In this document: piece by piece, positions 8,938 to 16,601 of the stretch
Position numbering within the stretch: the first letter of the stretch is position 1
How the letters are laid out: each line of letters opens with the position of its first letter
Origin: Mesorhizobium carmichaelinearum
GTDB taxonomy: Bacteria > Pseudomonadota > Alphaproteobacteria > Rhizobiales > Rhizobiaceae
Length of the DNA: 64,000 bases
NCBI RefSeq assembly: GCF_900199455.1
Contig: NZ_FZQR01000001.1
Span: 1 to 64,000, forward strand
Direction: 5' to 3'
The notes under the pieces: generated by a model
The model's database searches: none
What the model was told of the DNA's origin: nothing
What the model saw: only the letters and a program-made list of their open reading frames with translations
Translations under genes and position numbers: made by a program

Positions 8938-9417
8938 TCAGAAGCCGGCAAGGCCGGCCTTGGCGCACTGCTCGTCCTGCGCGCCCGTGCCGCCACTGGC
9001 CGAGATCGCACCGATGATCTTGCCGTCCTTCATGACCGGAATGCCGCCAGGCGCCGCGATGACGTGATCCATGTTCAGCATGAACGGACCCATCTTGGCG
9101 GTGACATCGAAGAAGTCGCGTGTCGGACGCTTGTAGAGGGCTGCCGAAGCTGCCTTGTCCAAGGCGATCTGGGCGCTCGCCAGCTCGGTGTTATCAGCCT
9201 TTTCGTAATAGACCAGGGCGCCGTGCGTATCGACGACGGCGATGGCCATGAGCCACTTGTTGGCTGCGCACTCCTTTACAGCGCCGGCCGCAACCTGCTT
9301 GGCCTCCGACAGAGTGATGTCGGGACCATAAACATCAGCATCACTGGCAAAAACGGAGGTGGTAACCGAAAGAAACCCAATGGCTGCGGCGGTGGCGGCC
9401 CATTGTGATATAGACAT
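8938..9417 (-). CDS. Exported GlcG/HbpS-family (DUF336) protein
   Basis: This 159-residue protein has an N-terminal signal peptide (about 1-24, ending VFA) and then the GlcG/HbpS fold. Recognisable segments are LSEAKQVAAGAVKECA, DTHGALVYYEKAD, the PTRDFF turn, APGGIPVMKDGKIIGAISASGG and the terminal QDEQCAKAGLAGF. HbpS homologues bind haem and sense redox stress; GlcG homologues accompany oxidation operons with unknown roles. An AAAGG element precedes the ATG. It is the first gene of a leftward pair with the acetoacetate-decarboxylase-like protein. Export and the family suggest a periplasmic binding or sensing role, with the ligand undetermined. Confidence 0.85.
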   Translation of the reverse strand: MSISQWAATAAAIGFLSVTTSVFASDADVYGPDITLSEAKQVAAGAVKECAANKWLMAIAVVDTHGALVYYEKADNTELASAQIALDKAASAALYKRPTRDFFDVTAKMGPFMLNMDHVIAAPGGIPVMKDGKIIGAISASGGTGAQDEQCAKAGLAGF

Positions 9418-9790
9418 GTTTGAAACCTTTCATTGGTCATGCGACCTTGTTTCGTCGAGACGAAGCGAAGGTCGCTGCCGCCTCACGAGAAAACCAAACG
9501 GGCGCTCATCAATCCTTGGCGGATTTGAGAGTGAATGCCGTTGGTCACTGGACAGGGATATGCCTGCCTGTCCCGCGAATGAATGATGAATTCCGAAATG
9601 GCGTATTTGGGGATGTGAAAGAATGGGCGAGATGACAGTTGGTGATCACTGAAAATCCCGCATCTTTGCGACTCCGCGAACCAAGCCCAGCTCCTTTCAC
9701 CTACGCAACAAAAAAACCCGCGGCATTCGCGCCGCGGGTTGGGGAAATTCGTCGACCGAAATTGCCCTCGGGTAGCGGTCACGGAGATGG
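9418..9790. other. Intergenic region with terminator and promoter
   Basis: This 373-base gap contains the terminator of the DUF1097 gene (9709-9740) and must hold the promoter of the leftward GlcG/HbpS-like pair. I see no protein-coding frame with a credible start, and no clear operator. Confidence 0.5.
9709..9740 (-). terminator. Rho-independent terminator after the DUF1097 gene
   Basis: Read on the minus strand, a 10-bp perfect GC-rich stem (9731-9740 with 9715-9724) and a six-base loop are followed by seven T residues (9716-9710). It lies about 50 bases past the stop at 9791 and is the clearest intrinsic terminator in the window. It marks the end of the leftward transcription unit that includes, or follows, the mim operon. 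Confidence 0.9.
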
Positions 9791-10288
9791 TCAGGTCTTT
9801 ACGACCGCACCGGTCACTTTCTCCGAGACGTAGCCGAGGGTGTTACCGATGATCAGCGAAATCACCACGGCGGCCGCGACCTTGACGATGCCGCCGGCGC
9901 CATCGCCATAGGCGGCGGCACCAAGCAGAAAAAGCGCGGCGGTCGTTGCGTAGCCATAGACCGCCGACGGAATGGCACTCAGCAAGGGCAGCTTGGCGGC
10001 GAGGATCAGGACGACGATTGAAATACCGACGCAAATGCCGGCCATGATCGCCGTAACGCCAATGGACGTCAGCGCTATCAGTGCGCCGGCCGCGCAAATC
10101 GCACCCCAAAAGTTGGCAACCGTCGAGTTCTTGAGCCCGGCTTCCTTGCCGCCACAGTGATAGAAGCTCCCCCAGCCGACGAATACTGCCCAGATCAGCA
10201 GGTAGGGGCTGCCGACCGTGATCGCCGCCCATGTTGCAATGCCACCCATAATGCCGATGACGACGGCCAGCCCTGTAACAAGATCCAT
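9791..10288 (-). CDS. DUF1097-family membrane protein
   Basis: The start at 10288 follows a GGGAGGACAAC ribosome binding site and opens directly into a membrane segment (MDLVTGLAVVIGIMGGIATWAAI). The 165 residues contain about five to six hydrophobic helices with small residues, including WGSFYHCGGKEAGLKNSTVANFWG between helices, a pattern typical of DUF1097 (YcdZ-like) inner-membrane proteins. Members resemble small-solute channels but lack a settled function. The gene lies 128 bases after adh, the last recognisable gene of the mim operon, in the same direction, and is closed by an intrinsic terminator. It could be cotranscribed and handle uptake or leakage of a small substrate such as acetone or urea, but this is inference. 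Confidence 0.8.
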   Translation of the reverse strand: MDLVTGLAVVIGIMGGIATWAAITVGSPYLLIWAVFVGWGSFYHCGGKEAGLKNSTVANFWGAICAAGALIALTSIGVTAIMAGICVGISIVVLILAAKLPLLSAIPSAVYGYATTAALFLLGAAAYGDGAGGIVKVAAAVVISLIIGNTLGYVSEKVTGAVVKT

Positions 10289-10416
10289 GTTGTCCTCCCG
10301 TTTTTGCGCGAAGCAAGGAACTCGCCCAGGGATCGCGCTTCGCTGACGTCCCGATACGCAAAGGCTATCGCCATGACGCGGCACGCCCGTTCGTGCAGCG
10401 TTTGGTCCAGAGGCTT

Positions 10417-11460
10417 TCAGGGCACGATGACGCCGCGGCCGGTGAAACGGCGGTTCTTGAAATCGTCGAGCGCGGTGTTGATGCTGGCGAGATTATATTC
10501 GGTGTAGTGCATCTTCACCTTGCCGTCGGCGTTGAGCTCCATCAGTTCGACAAGCTCGGTGAAATTGCCGACCAGGCTGCCGCCGATGTTGATCTCCTCG
10601 ATGACGAGATGCGCGGTCGGCACGTTGATGTTGCCGCCATAGCCGACGACGAACAATTGCCCGCCCTTGCGCACCATCTTCCAGCAGATGTTCTCGACAC
10701 CGAGCTCGCCGACGAAGTCGATCACCACATGGGCGCCGCCGCCGGTGATCTGGCTGACCTCCTCGACGACATTCGGGCCGCCATCAAGGACGAAATCGGC
10801 GCCCAGATCCTTGGCCAGCACGCGCGCCGCCGGCTCGCGGTCGACGGCGATGATCCGGCAACCCGAAATCGCATGCAGCGATTGCAGCGCGATGTGGCCG
10901 AGCCCGCCTATGCCGAGCAACACGCAATAGCTGCCGGGTCGCAGCAGTTTGGCCGCGCGCTTGGCGGCGCGGTAGGCGGTGATGCCAGCATCGGCCAGCG
11001 GCGCCACCTCGATCGGCGTGATGTTGGCGTTAAGCTTGATCAGCGAGCGCTCGCTGGTGATGAAATATTCGGCGAAGCCGCCATTCATACCAAGGCCGGG
11101 AAACTGGCCGCTGTCGCAATACATGTCCTCGCCATGGCGGCAGTTGAGGCAGATGCCACATGAGCGGAACGGATGGCAGATCACCGCGTCGCCGCGTTTG
11201 ACCGACCTGACACCGCTGCCGACCTCCTCGACCCAGCCGGCATTTTCGTGCCCCATGATGTAGGGCAACAGCGTGCCTTCGGGATCCATGGTCGGCTTCC
11301 ATACGCCTTCGATGATGTGCAGGTCGGTGCGGCAGAGGCCGGCAGCTCCGACCCGCACGATCACCTCGTCGGGCGCGGTGATCGTCGGCGCCTTGACCTC
11401 CTCGATCTTGAGCTGGACGTTCATCTTCGGATCGTATTCGTAGAGTCTGGCAGCTTTCAT
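10417..11460 (-). CDS. adh: Zinc-dependent alcohol dehydrogenase of the mim operon
   Basis: This 347-residue medium-chain dehydrogenase has catalytic zinc ligands Cys43 (GLCRTD) and His71/Glu72 (GHENAG). The structural zinc site has four cysteines at about 101, 104, 107 and 115 (CGICLNCRHGEDMYC). The NAD-binding loop is GIGGLG. It probably oxidises the alcohol made by the monooxygenase (2-propanol to acetone, or another short alcohol) in the cytoplasm; similar dehydrogenases sit in actinobacterial prm/mim clusters. The ATG follows AAAGGACACG. It starts 38 bases after the GroEL-like gene in the same direction. The dehydrogenase call is firm; the substrate is inferred from context. Confidence 0.93.
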   Translation of the reverse strand: MKAARLYEYDPKMNVQLKIEEVKAPTITAPDEVIVRVGAAGLCRTDLHIIEGVWKPTMDPEGTLLPYIMGHENAGWVEEVGSGVRSVKRGDAVICHPFRSCGICLNCRHGEDMYCDSGQFPGLGMNGGFAEYFITSERSLIKLNANITPIEVAPLADAGITAYRAAKRAAKLLRPGSYCVLLGIGGLGHIALQSLHAISGCRIIAVDREPAARVLAKDLGADFVLDGGPNVVEEVSQITGGGAHVVIDFVGELGVENICWKMVRKGGQLFVVGYGGNINVPTAHLVIEEINIGGSLVGNFTELVELMELNADGKVKMHYTEYNLASINTALDDFKNRRFTGRGVIVP

Positions 11461-11498
11461 CGTCGTGTCCTTTCAACGTCGAGATTGTCTGGATTGCT

Positions 11499-13130
11499 TC
11501 AGGCGCGGCCGAGTTTTTCGGAGCCGCCGCCACGCGCCGGCCCGGCCGTCGGATCCTCATCCTCGGCGAGATCGCCAATCAGCGTTTCGGTGGTCAGGAT
11601 CAGCGTCGCCACGGACGCCGCGTTGGCAAGCGCGGTGTAGGTGACGCGGACGGGGTCGATGATCCCTGCCTCGAACATGTTCTGATACGCGCCGGTCGAT
11701 GCGTTGTAGCCGTAGCCGCCATTGATGCGAGTGACCTCGACCACCACGGCTTCCGGATCGGCGCCGGCATTGGCGGCGATGCGCCACAGCGGCCGCGACA
11801 GAACCGACCGCACCAGGCGCACGCCCTCGGCGACATCGCCATCGACGCCGGCCGCCACCTTGTCGAGCAGCGGCGCGATCTGGGCAAGCGCCGAGCCGCC
11901 GCCGGCGACGACGCCCTCTTCGGAGGCGGCGCGCACCGCATTCAAGGAATCCTCGATCAGCTGGATGGTCCGCTTCTGCTCGACCGGCGTGACGCCGCCG
12001 GCATAGAGGATCGCGGTGCCGCCGGAGAGCTTGGCCAGGCGTTCGCGCAGCTTGTCTTGGTCGATGTTGGGCTGCGACGCCTCATACTGCCGCTGCACCT
12101 GGGCACGGCGCGACGCGATTGCCGCATGGTCGCCGCCGCCGCGGATGATCGAGGTGTAGGACGAGCTGGTCTTCACCCGGTCGGCCGTGCCGAGATCGTC
12201 TGCCGTGATATCCTCGAGCCGGCCGCCGAGATCGCGGGCGATCACCTTGCCGCCTGTGATGATGGCCAGATCCTCCATCATCGCCTTGCGCCAATGGCCA
12301 TATTCCGGCGGATGGACGACAAGGTACTTTCCCGGTCCCTGCTTGCCGAGCAGCGTCACCACCACTTCCGGCGACATCTCCTCGGACACGATCAGCAGCG
12401 GCCGGCCATCCTCGTCGGCGATGCGGCGAACCGCATCGAGCTGTCCGGGCTCCTTGATCTTGAGATCGGTCATCAGGATGTAGGGCCGTTCGAGAATAGC
12501 CTCCATCTTCTCCTGGTCGGTCACCATGTGATGCGAGAGATAGCCGCGTTCGAAGGACATGCCTTCGACGACATCGAGCGTTGTCTCGGTGGTGACGCTG
12601 AAATCTGTGGTGATGACGCCTTCGATCCCGACGCGCTGATGGGCTTCCGCCACGAGCGCGCCAAGCTTGCTGTTGGTCGCCGCGATGTTGGCGACCGACG
12701 CCAGGATGCCGTTGCCTTTGGCCGGCTTGGCCGAAGCCTTGAGTGCCGCCACCACCGCCGCCACGGCAAGGTCGATGCCCTTGCACAGATCGACGGATTT
12801 CACGCCCCGTTCATTCGCTTCGACGCCGCCCTGGATCAGTGCGTTGGCGAGCACGATGGCCGTCGTGGTGCCGTCGCCGGCGATCTCGTTCGTCTGCATC
12901 GACACTTCGCGGACGACCTGCGCGCCCATGTTTTCGAAACGGTCGTGCAGTTCAATCTCGGAAGCGATGCTGACACCGTCGCGGGTCACCATCGGCGTGC
13001 CGATCGGCCGGTCGATCATGGCGTTCATGCCTTTGGGGCCGAGCGTCGGCTCGACGGCGGCGGCGAGCCGGAAGACACCGCGGGCGAGCGCGCGGCGGGC
13101 CTCGGAATTGTGAAGCATTATCTTGGGCAT
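11499..13130 (-). CDS. mimG: GroEL-like chaperonin dedicated to the monooxygenase
   Basis: This 543-residue HSP60 homologue has the conserved ATP-site segments (LGPKG, TRDGVSIASEI, AGDGTTTAIVLA) and the GGGSALAQ region. The start at 13130 follows a perfect AAGGAGGAATC element. It differs from housekeeping GroEL: it ends in an acidic segment and GGGSEKLGRA rather than a GGM-rich tail, the N-terminal sequence (MLHNSEARRALARGVFRLAAAVEP) is divergent, and no groES accompanies it. In mycobacteria a GroEL-like protein encoded beside mimABCD (MimG) is needed to produce soluble active MimA. The same position in the operon here supports that role. The symbol is by analogy. Confidence 0.9.
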   Translation of the reverse strand: MPKIMLHNSEARRALARGVFRLAAAVEPTLGPKGMNAMIDRPIGTPMVTRDGVSIASEIELHDRFENMGAQVVREVSMQTNEIAGDGTTTAIVLANALIQGGVEANERGVKSVDLCKGIDLAVAAVVAALKASAKPAKGNGILASVANIAATNSKLGALVAEAHQRVGIEGVITTDFSVTTETTLDVVEGMSFERGYLSHHMVTDQEKMEAILERPYILMTDLKIKEPGQLDAVRRIADEDGRPLLIVSEEMSPEVVVTLLGKQGPGKYLVVHPPEYGHWRKAMMEDLAIITGGKVIARDLGGRLEDITADDLGTADRVKTSSSYTSIIRGGGDHAAIASRRAQVQRQYEASQPNIDQDKLRERLAKLSGGTAILYAGGVTPVEQKRTIQLIEDSLNAVRAASEEGVVAGGGSALAQIAPLLDKVAAGVDGDVAEGVRLVRSVLSRPLWRIAANAGADPEAVVVEVTRINGGYGYNASTGAYQNMFEAGIIDPVRVTYTALANAASVATLILTTETLIGDLAEDEDPTAGPARGGGSEKLGRA

Positions 13131-13207
13131 GATTCCTCCTTCCGCCTTACGGGCGGGTTGTTGGTTAGGGGCCTCGTGCAAGGGAGGCCGTTGCTGTCGG
13201 CTCTGCT

Positions 13208-14005
13208 TCAGGCGGTCGGCGCGCTTCGCGCCGGCACGCGATCCATGATGAAATCGACCAGCGTCGGTTCGCCGTCGACCACATCCAGTTCCTTGTATCG
13301 GGTCTGCTTGAGTCCCCGGCACAGCGCGCCGTTGAACTCCATGTTGATGCGCACACCGCGCAGTTCGGCGAGATGGGCACTGAGCGCGCCAGGCGGGATG
13401 CGCTGGCCTTCCCAGGTCACGAAGACGGGATCATCCGCCCGCTGGTCGGGAAACCGCTCGAGCAGCGCCGCCCGGTATCGCGGCTGCTGCTTGGCCGCCT
13501 CGCCCTGCTCGAACCGGGCGACGTCGTAGGCCGGCAGGTCCATGCCAAGGATTTCGCGATCGGTCAGACCTTGCGCCTTGAGGCCGCGCAAGACCGCTTC
13601 CTGGCGCCGCTTGAAGGCCTTCATCGCAAAGGTTTCGCGCAAGCCGCCGAGATCCTGGTCCTCGGCAAGCACGGCGAAGATGTCGCCGAACGCCTTGCCT
13701 TCCGACATGCCGCGATTGACCTCGTCGGCGAACATGTGGTCGTGCAGCTTGACGCGATAGGCCGGCGCCCAGGAGAGCTGGTCGAGCGCCTTGCGCACAC
13801 CATCCAGCATCAGGAACGCGAAGTTGGGCGAGCACCAGTAGGTCGGCAGGCGGAAGTCTATCTCCACGCTGCCATCACCCGTCACCTCGCCCCGCTCGAC
13901 AAAGCCCATCTCCGTGATGGGTTCGTCGAGTTCCGGGTCGTTGACCTCACCAAGGCGCCGCCAGAGTTCCTTCTGGCAGTCGCCGGAAACATTGGCGGTT
14001 GCCAT
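13208..14005 (-). CDS. DUF59-containing protein of the mim operon
   Basis: The N-terminal 100 or so residues match the DUF59/MIP18 fold used by Fe-S carriers (ELWRRLGEVNDPELDEPITEMGFV, then VEIDFRLPTYWCSPNFAFLMLDGVRKAL). The single Cys in TYWCSPN is where these carriers hold metal. About 165 further residues follow that I do not recognise (helical, then FVTWEGQRIPPGALSAHL). The protein has 265 residues, much longer than a stand-alone DUF59 protein. It starts 5 bases after the amidohydrolase stop, so translation is probably coupled, and precedes the chaperonin gene. A role in iron loading or assembly of the di-iron or Fe-S components is plausible from family and position, but not shown. Confidence 0.75.
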   Translation of the reverse strand: MATANVSGDCQKELWRRLGEVNDPELDEPITEMGFVERGEVTGDGSVEIDFRLPTYWCSPNFAFLMLDGVRKALDQLSWAPAYRVKLHDHMFADEVNRGMSEGKAFGDIFAVLAEDQDLGGLRETFAMKAFKRRQEAVLRGLKAQGLTDREILGMDLPAYDVARFEQGEAAKQQPRYRAALLERFPDQRADDPVFVTWEGQRIPPGALSAHLAELRGVRINMEFNGALCRGLKQTRYKELDVVDGEPTLVDFIMDRVPARSAPTA

Positions 14006-14010
14006 GGCTC

Positions 14011-15033
14011 CTACTCCGCCGCGATGCTGAAGGGCGAGCTGGCCAGCGCCTTCTTCTTGGCTTCGATATCGATGTTGTAGAGGCGCGCCGCGTTGAGGCC
14101 GAGAATCTTCTCCTTGATCTCGTCGGTCAGCTGCACGCCGCGTTCGGCGGCGATGTCCTGCGGAATCTGGTAGGCCCAGAACTTCTCGACCAGCCAGCGC
14201 GGCGTCCAGATCGCGTAGTCGGAACCGAACAGGATCTTCTCCGGCCCGAGCCAGAACAAAAGTTCGGCGATGACCTCGCCGAAATAGCGTGGGCGCGCAT
14301 GGATGAAGGGCAGCGCCACGGCCAGGCCGCCATAGACATTGGTTTCCTGCGTCGCGATCCAGCAGAAATCGTCGAGACGCGGTAGGCCGCAATGCTCGAC
14401 GATCCAGTTGAGGTTTTGGAAATCCGTCGCCGCGTGGTCGACATCATGCACGTCGAAGGCATCCTTCGAGAGCGGGATGATCGTCGGGCCTTTGTGGACG
14501 TGGATGTTCTTGATGCCGAGCTTGTCGCAGAGTTCGAAGCATTTGTAGGCATCGGGATCGGTGAGCTTCCAACCCTTGGAGGCGCCGTTCCACTCGGCCG
14601 TGTACATCTTCACGCCCTTAACGTTGTAGGTCTCCTTAAGGAAGTGGATGTATTCAAGCGCCTTTTCGCCATCGCGCGGATCGAAGGCGCCATTGACGAT
14701 GAAGCGCTCGGGATAGCGCTTGGCCACCTCGGCGTTGCGCTCGATCGTGTTGAAGCCGGTCTTGTAGAAATCCTTGAGGTAGGTCGACTGGACGATCGCC
14801 ACATCGTCGGGGCCGTCGATGAACAGGTCGCGATAGAGATCGTCGGCGCTGTATTTCTCGAACTTGCTCTTCTCCCACAGCTGTTCCTTGGGACTCAAGC
14901 CGGTGTGGTAGGCATAGAAGCACTCGATGAACTGCTTGCCGTGGATGTTCTTCTGGTTTTCCGGGCTGCCGTCCCAGAAATGGGTGTGGCCGTCGACCAC
15001 GAAAATGTCCTTGCCTTCCGGTGTTCTGTACAT
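14011..15033 (-). CDS. Amidohydrolase-2 family protein of the mim operon
   Basis: This 340-residue metal-dependent hydrolase of the amidohydrolase_2 (ACMSD-like) type has the N-terminal metal motif DGHTHFWD (His16 and His18), a central IHVHKGP, VEHCGLPR and a late GSDYAIWTP with the expected Asp. The start at 15033 follows a GGAGG element and matches where the family motif should begin. Related genes occur beside propane/acetone monooxygenase genes in actinobacteria, with no agreed reaction. ACMSD-like members decarboxylate or hydrolyse small carbonyl compounds, so it may process a downstream product. It lies 73 bases after mimD, with a strong hairpin in the gap, and is tightly coupled to the DUF59 gene. 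Confidence 0.88.
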   Translation of the reverse strand: MYRTPEGKDIFVVDGHTHFWDGSPENQKNIHGKQFIECFYAYHTGLSPKEQLWEKSKFEKYSADDLYRDLFIDGPDDVAIVQSTYLKDFYKTGFNTIERNAEVAKRYPERFIVNGAFDPRDGEKALEYIHFLKETYNVKGVKMYTAEWNGASKGWKLTDPDAYKCFELCDKLGIKNIHVHKGPTIIPLSKDAFDVHDVDHAATDFQNLNWIVEHCGLPRLDDFCWIATQETNVYGGLAVALPFIHARPRYFGEVIAELLFWLGPEKILFGSDYAIWTPRWLVEKFWAYQIPQDIAAERGVQLTDEIKEKILGLNAARLYNIDIEAKKKALASSPFSIAAE

Positions 15034-15066
15034 GGTTGCCTCCGCAGCAATCGCGTTGATCGGTTG

Positions 15067-15091
15067 GGCGCGCCGCACCCGGCGGCGCGCC
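15067..15091 (-). promoter_or_regulatory. GC-rich hairpin between mimD and the amidohydrolase gene
   Basis: GGCGCGCCG (15067-15075) pairs perfectly with CGGCGCGCC (15083-15091) across a seven-base loop. In the transcribed (minus) orientation no T tract follows, so it is unlikely to be a full terminator. A partial terminator or mRNA-processing and stability element is more likely. Confidence 0.6.
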
Positions 15092-15106
15092 GGTTTTTTG
15101 GGGCGG

Positions 15107-15478
15107 CTATTCGATGTACTCGAACATCTCGTCCATGTTGCCGAACAGGATCACGGTGTTGTCGTCGACGCGGACCATGCGGCCGTAGTGGGTGGAGGTG
15201 TTGACCTCGAAGGTCTCGGCCGAAATCTCGCGACCGAGATACTCGCCGATCGCATCCATCTTGAAGATCAGCTTGCCGTCGCCGTCGATGCGGATCAGCG
15301 CCGGCTGGTAGGTGATGGTCACTCCGGGGTTCTGGCCCATGAATTCGGCGATGGCTCGAGCCTCGACCGAGTCGTTCATGGTGACGCCGCACTGATGCGA
15401 GATCGTTTGTTCGAAGGTGATGTCCTTCATCGCCTTGAAGATGTTGGAATGCGTTGCGTCGCGTGCTGCTAGTGACAT
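15107..15478 (-). CDS. mimD: Monooxygenase coupling (effector) protein MimD
   Basis: This 123-residue MmoB/DmpM-type effector binds the hydroxylase and tunes electron transfer and product release; it has no cofactor. Typical segments are ISHQCGVTMNDSVEARAIAEFM, then VTITYQPALIRIDGDGKLIFKMD and the GREISAETFEV strand. Position after the small hydroxylase subunit (17-base gap) fits the A-B-C-D order of mim/prm operons. The GTG-free ATG start follows GGGAGAAATC. The N-terminal extension of about 30 residues before the core is slightly long for the family. Assignment is firm from sequence and context. Confidence 0.93.
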   Translation of the reverse strand: MSLAARDATHSNIFKAMKDITFEQTISHQCGVTMNDSVEARAIAEFMGQNPGVTITYQPALIRIDGDGKLIFKMDAIGEYLGREISAETFEVNTSTHYGRMVRVDDNTVILFGNMDEMFEYIE

Positions 15479-15495
15479 GACGATTTCTCCCTGTT

Positions 15496-16554
15496 TCAGC
15501 GCTTGAGGCCGAGTTCGCCGAGGATCTGGCCAATCCGTTCCTCGGATTTGGCGCGGACATCGACGAAAGCGACGGGCTTGGAATGCGGCATCGACCAGAT
15601 CGGCTGCAGGCCGGTGCCTGCCTTGTCGGCGAGCGCGCCGTGCTTCTTGACCCAGCCCTGGAAGAGCTTCTTGTTCGCCGCGCCATGCTTCTCGTCGTTG
15701 GCGAGCATGTGGATGAGGTCGATCGTGTTGGCGAGGTTGCGCTCGTAGTCGGCCTCGGCCGCCGAAATCACCGCCGGCGTGATGAAGTCGTGGTTGGCGG
15801 CGGCGATCTGCATCAGGAAGCCGGAGCGGAACACCTCACCGACCAGCGGCTCGAAGACGATGTTGATGGCGAAATACTGCTCGAGATAATCGGTCGCGCC
15901 CATGATGGTCTCGACCGCTTCGCGCGTGCCTTGCCAGTTCTTGTCCTCGAGCCAGGCTTTCTTGCCGAGTTCGTCGTCCCAGCCGGGCAGGTCCATGCCG
16001 ATCTCGGCAAGGTAGAGCGTGATGTCCTGGGCAAGCCGGAGCTTGTAGGACGAGTTGGTCAGCGTCGCGTTGTTGATCATCTGGGTGTAGCCGTAGCGCT
16101 GCGCCTGCATCAGCGAGGTGCCGAGCCCGAATTCGGCATGCTTCCAGGCGCCGAGCTGGGTCTGCAGGATCTTCACCCAGGCCTTGTCGAAGGTTTTCGG
16201 CGCGCCCGATTTGCGGGCATTGTTGATGACGCTCTGCACCATCGTCTCGATCTTCGACTGGCGCTGATAGTGCGTGCGCTCCCATTCCTGGTCGGGCGCG
16301 CGGAAGGCATGCCAGTTGGAGCTCTGGGCGGCGGTGTTCTGCTTGACATAGGCGCCCTTGCCGTCGGCGAAGGAGATGATCCAGTCCTGGATCAGATAGC
16401 GTTCCGGATCGGGCTGAACGTCGACCGTCATGTCCTCATAGTGGGTGGCACGCTGGCCTTTCGGCTCGAAATACCGGTATTTCCGGCTGTCGGAGTCGGC
16501 GAAGATCGCAGCACCGGCGGCTCCGGATCCGACTGAACTCGAGGTTGCAGGCAT
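15496..16554 (-). CDS. mimC: Hydroxylase small (beta) subunit MimC
   Basis: This 352-residue protein is the non-catalytic beta subunit of the soluble di-iron hydroxylase (alpha-beta) core. It is helical and has the ferritin-like layout of the family without the ExxH iron ligands. Characteristic segments are KYRYFEPKGQRATHYEDMTVD, the WIISFADGKGAYV region, FGLGTSLMQAQRYGYTQMINN and DDELGKKAWLEDKNWQGTREAVE. The start at 16554 follows AAGGGAGAGAG. It forms the dimer interface with MimA and the docking surface for the coupling protein. It lies between the reductase and coupling-protein genes, as in actinobacterial mimABCD. Confidence 0.94.
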   Translation of the reverse strand: MPATSSSVGSGAAGAAIFADSDSRKYRYFEPKGQRATHYEDMTVDVQPDPERYLIQDWIISFADGKGAYVKQNTAAQSSNWHAFRAPDQEWERTHYQRQSKIETMVQSVINNARKSGAPKTFDKAWVKILQTQLGAWKHAEFGLGTSLMQAQRYGYTQMINNATLTNSSYKLRLAQDITLYLAEIGMDLPGWDDELGKKAWLEDKNWQGTREAVETIMGATDYLEQYFAINIVFEPLVGEVFRSGFLMQIAAANHDFITPAVISAAEADYERNLANTIDLIHMLANDEKHGAANKKLFQGWVKKHGALADKAGTGLQPIWSMPHSKPVAFVDVRAKSEERIGQILGELGLKR

Positions 16555-16601
16555 AGTCTCTCTCCCTTGTTGCGATTGTGGTTGGCTTGGCATGGCCGCC
16601 C

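Noticed and set aside
11499..13130. Housekeeping groEL
   Set aside because: It lacks the GGM tail and a groES partner, diverges at the N-terminus, and lies inside the monooxygenase operon.
15067..15098. Intrinsic terminator on the plus strand (stem followed by T6)
   Set aside because: No gene reads rightward here. In the transcribed leftward direction the stem has no T tract, so it is listed only as a hairpin.
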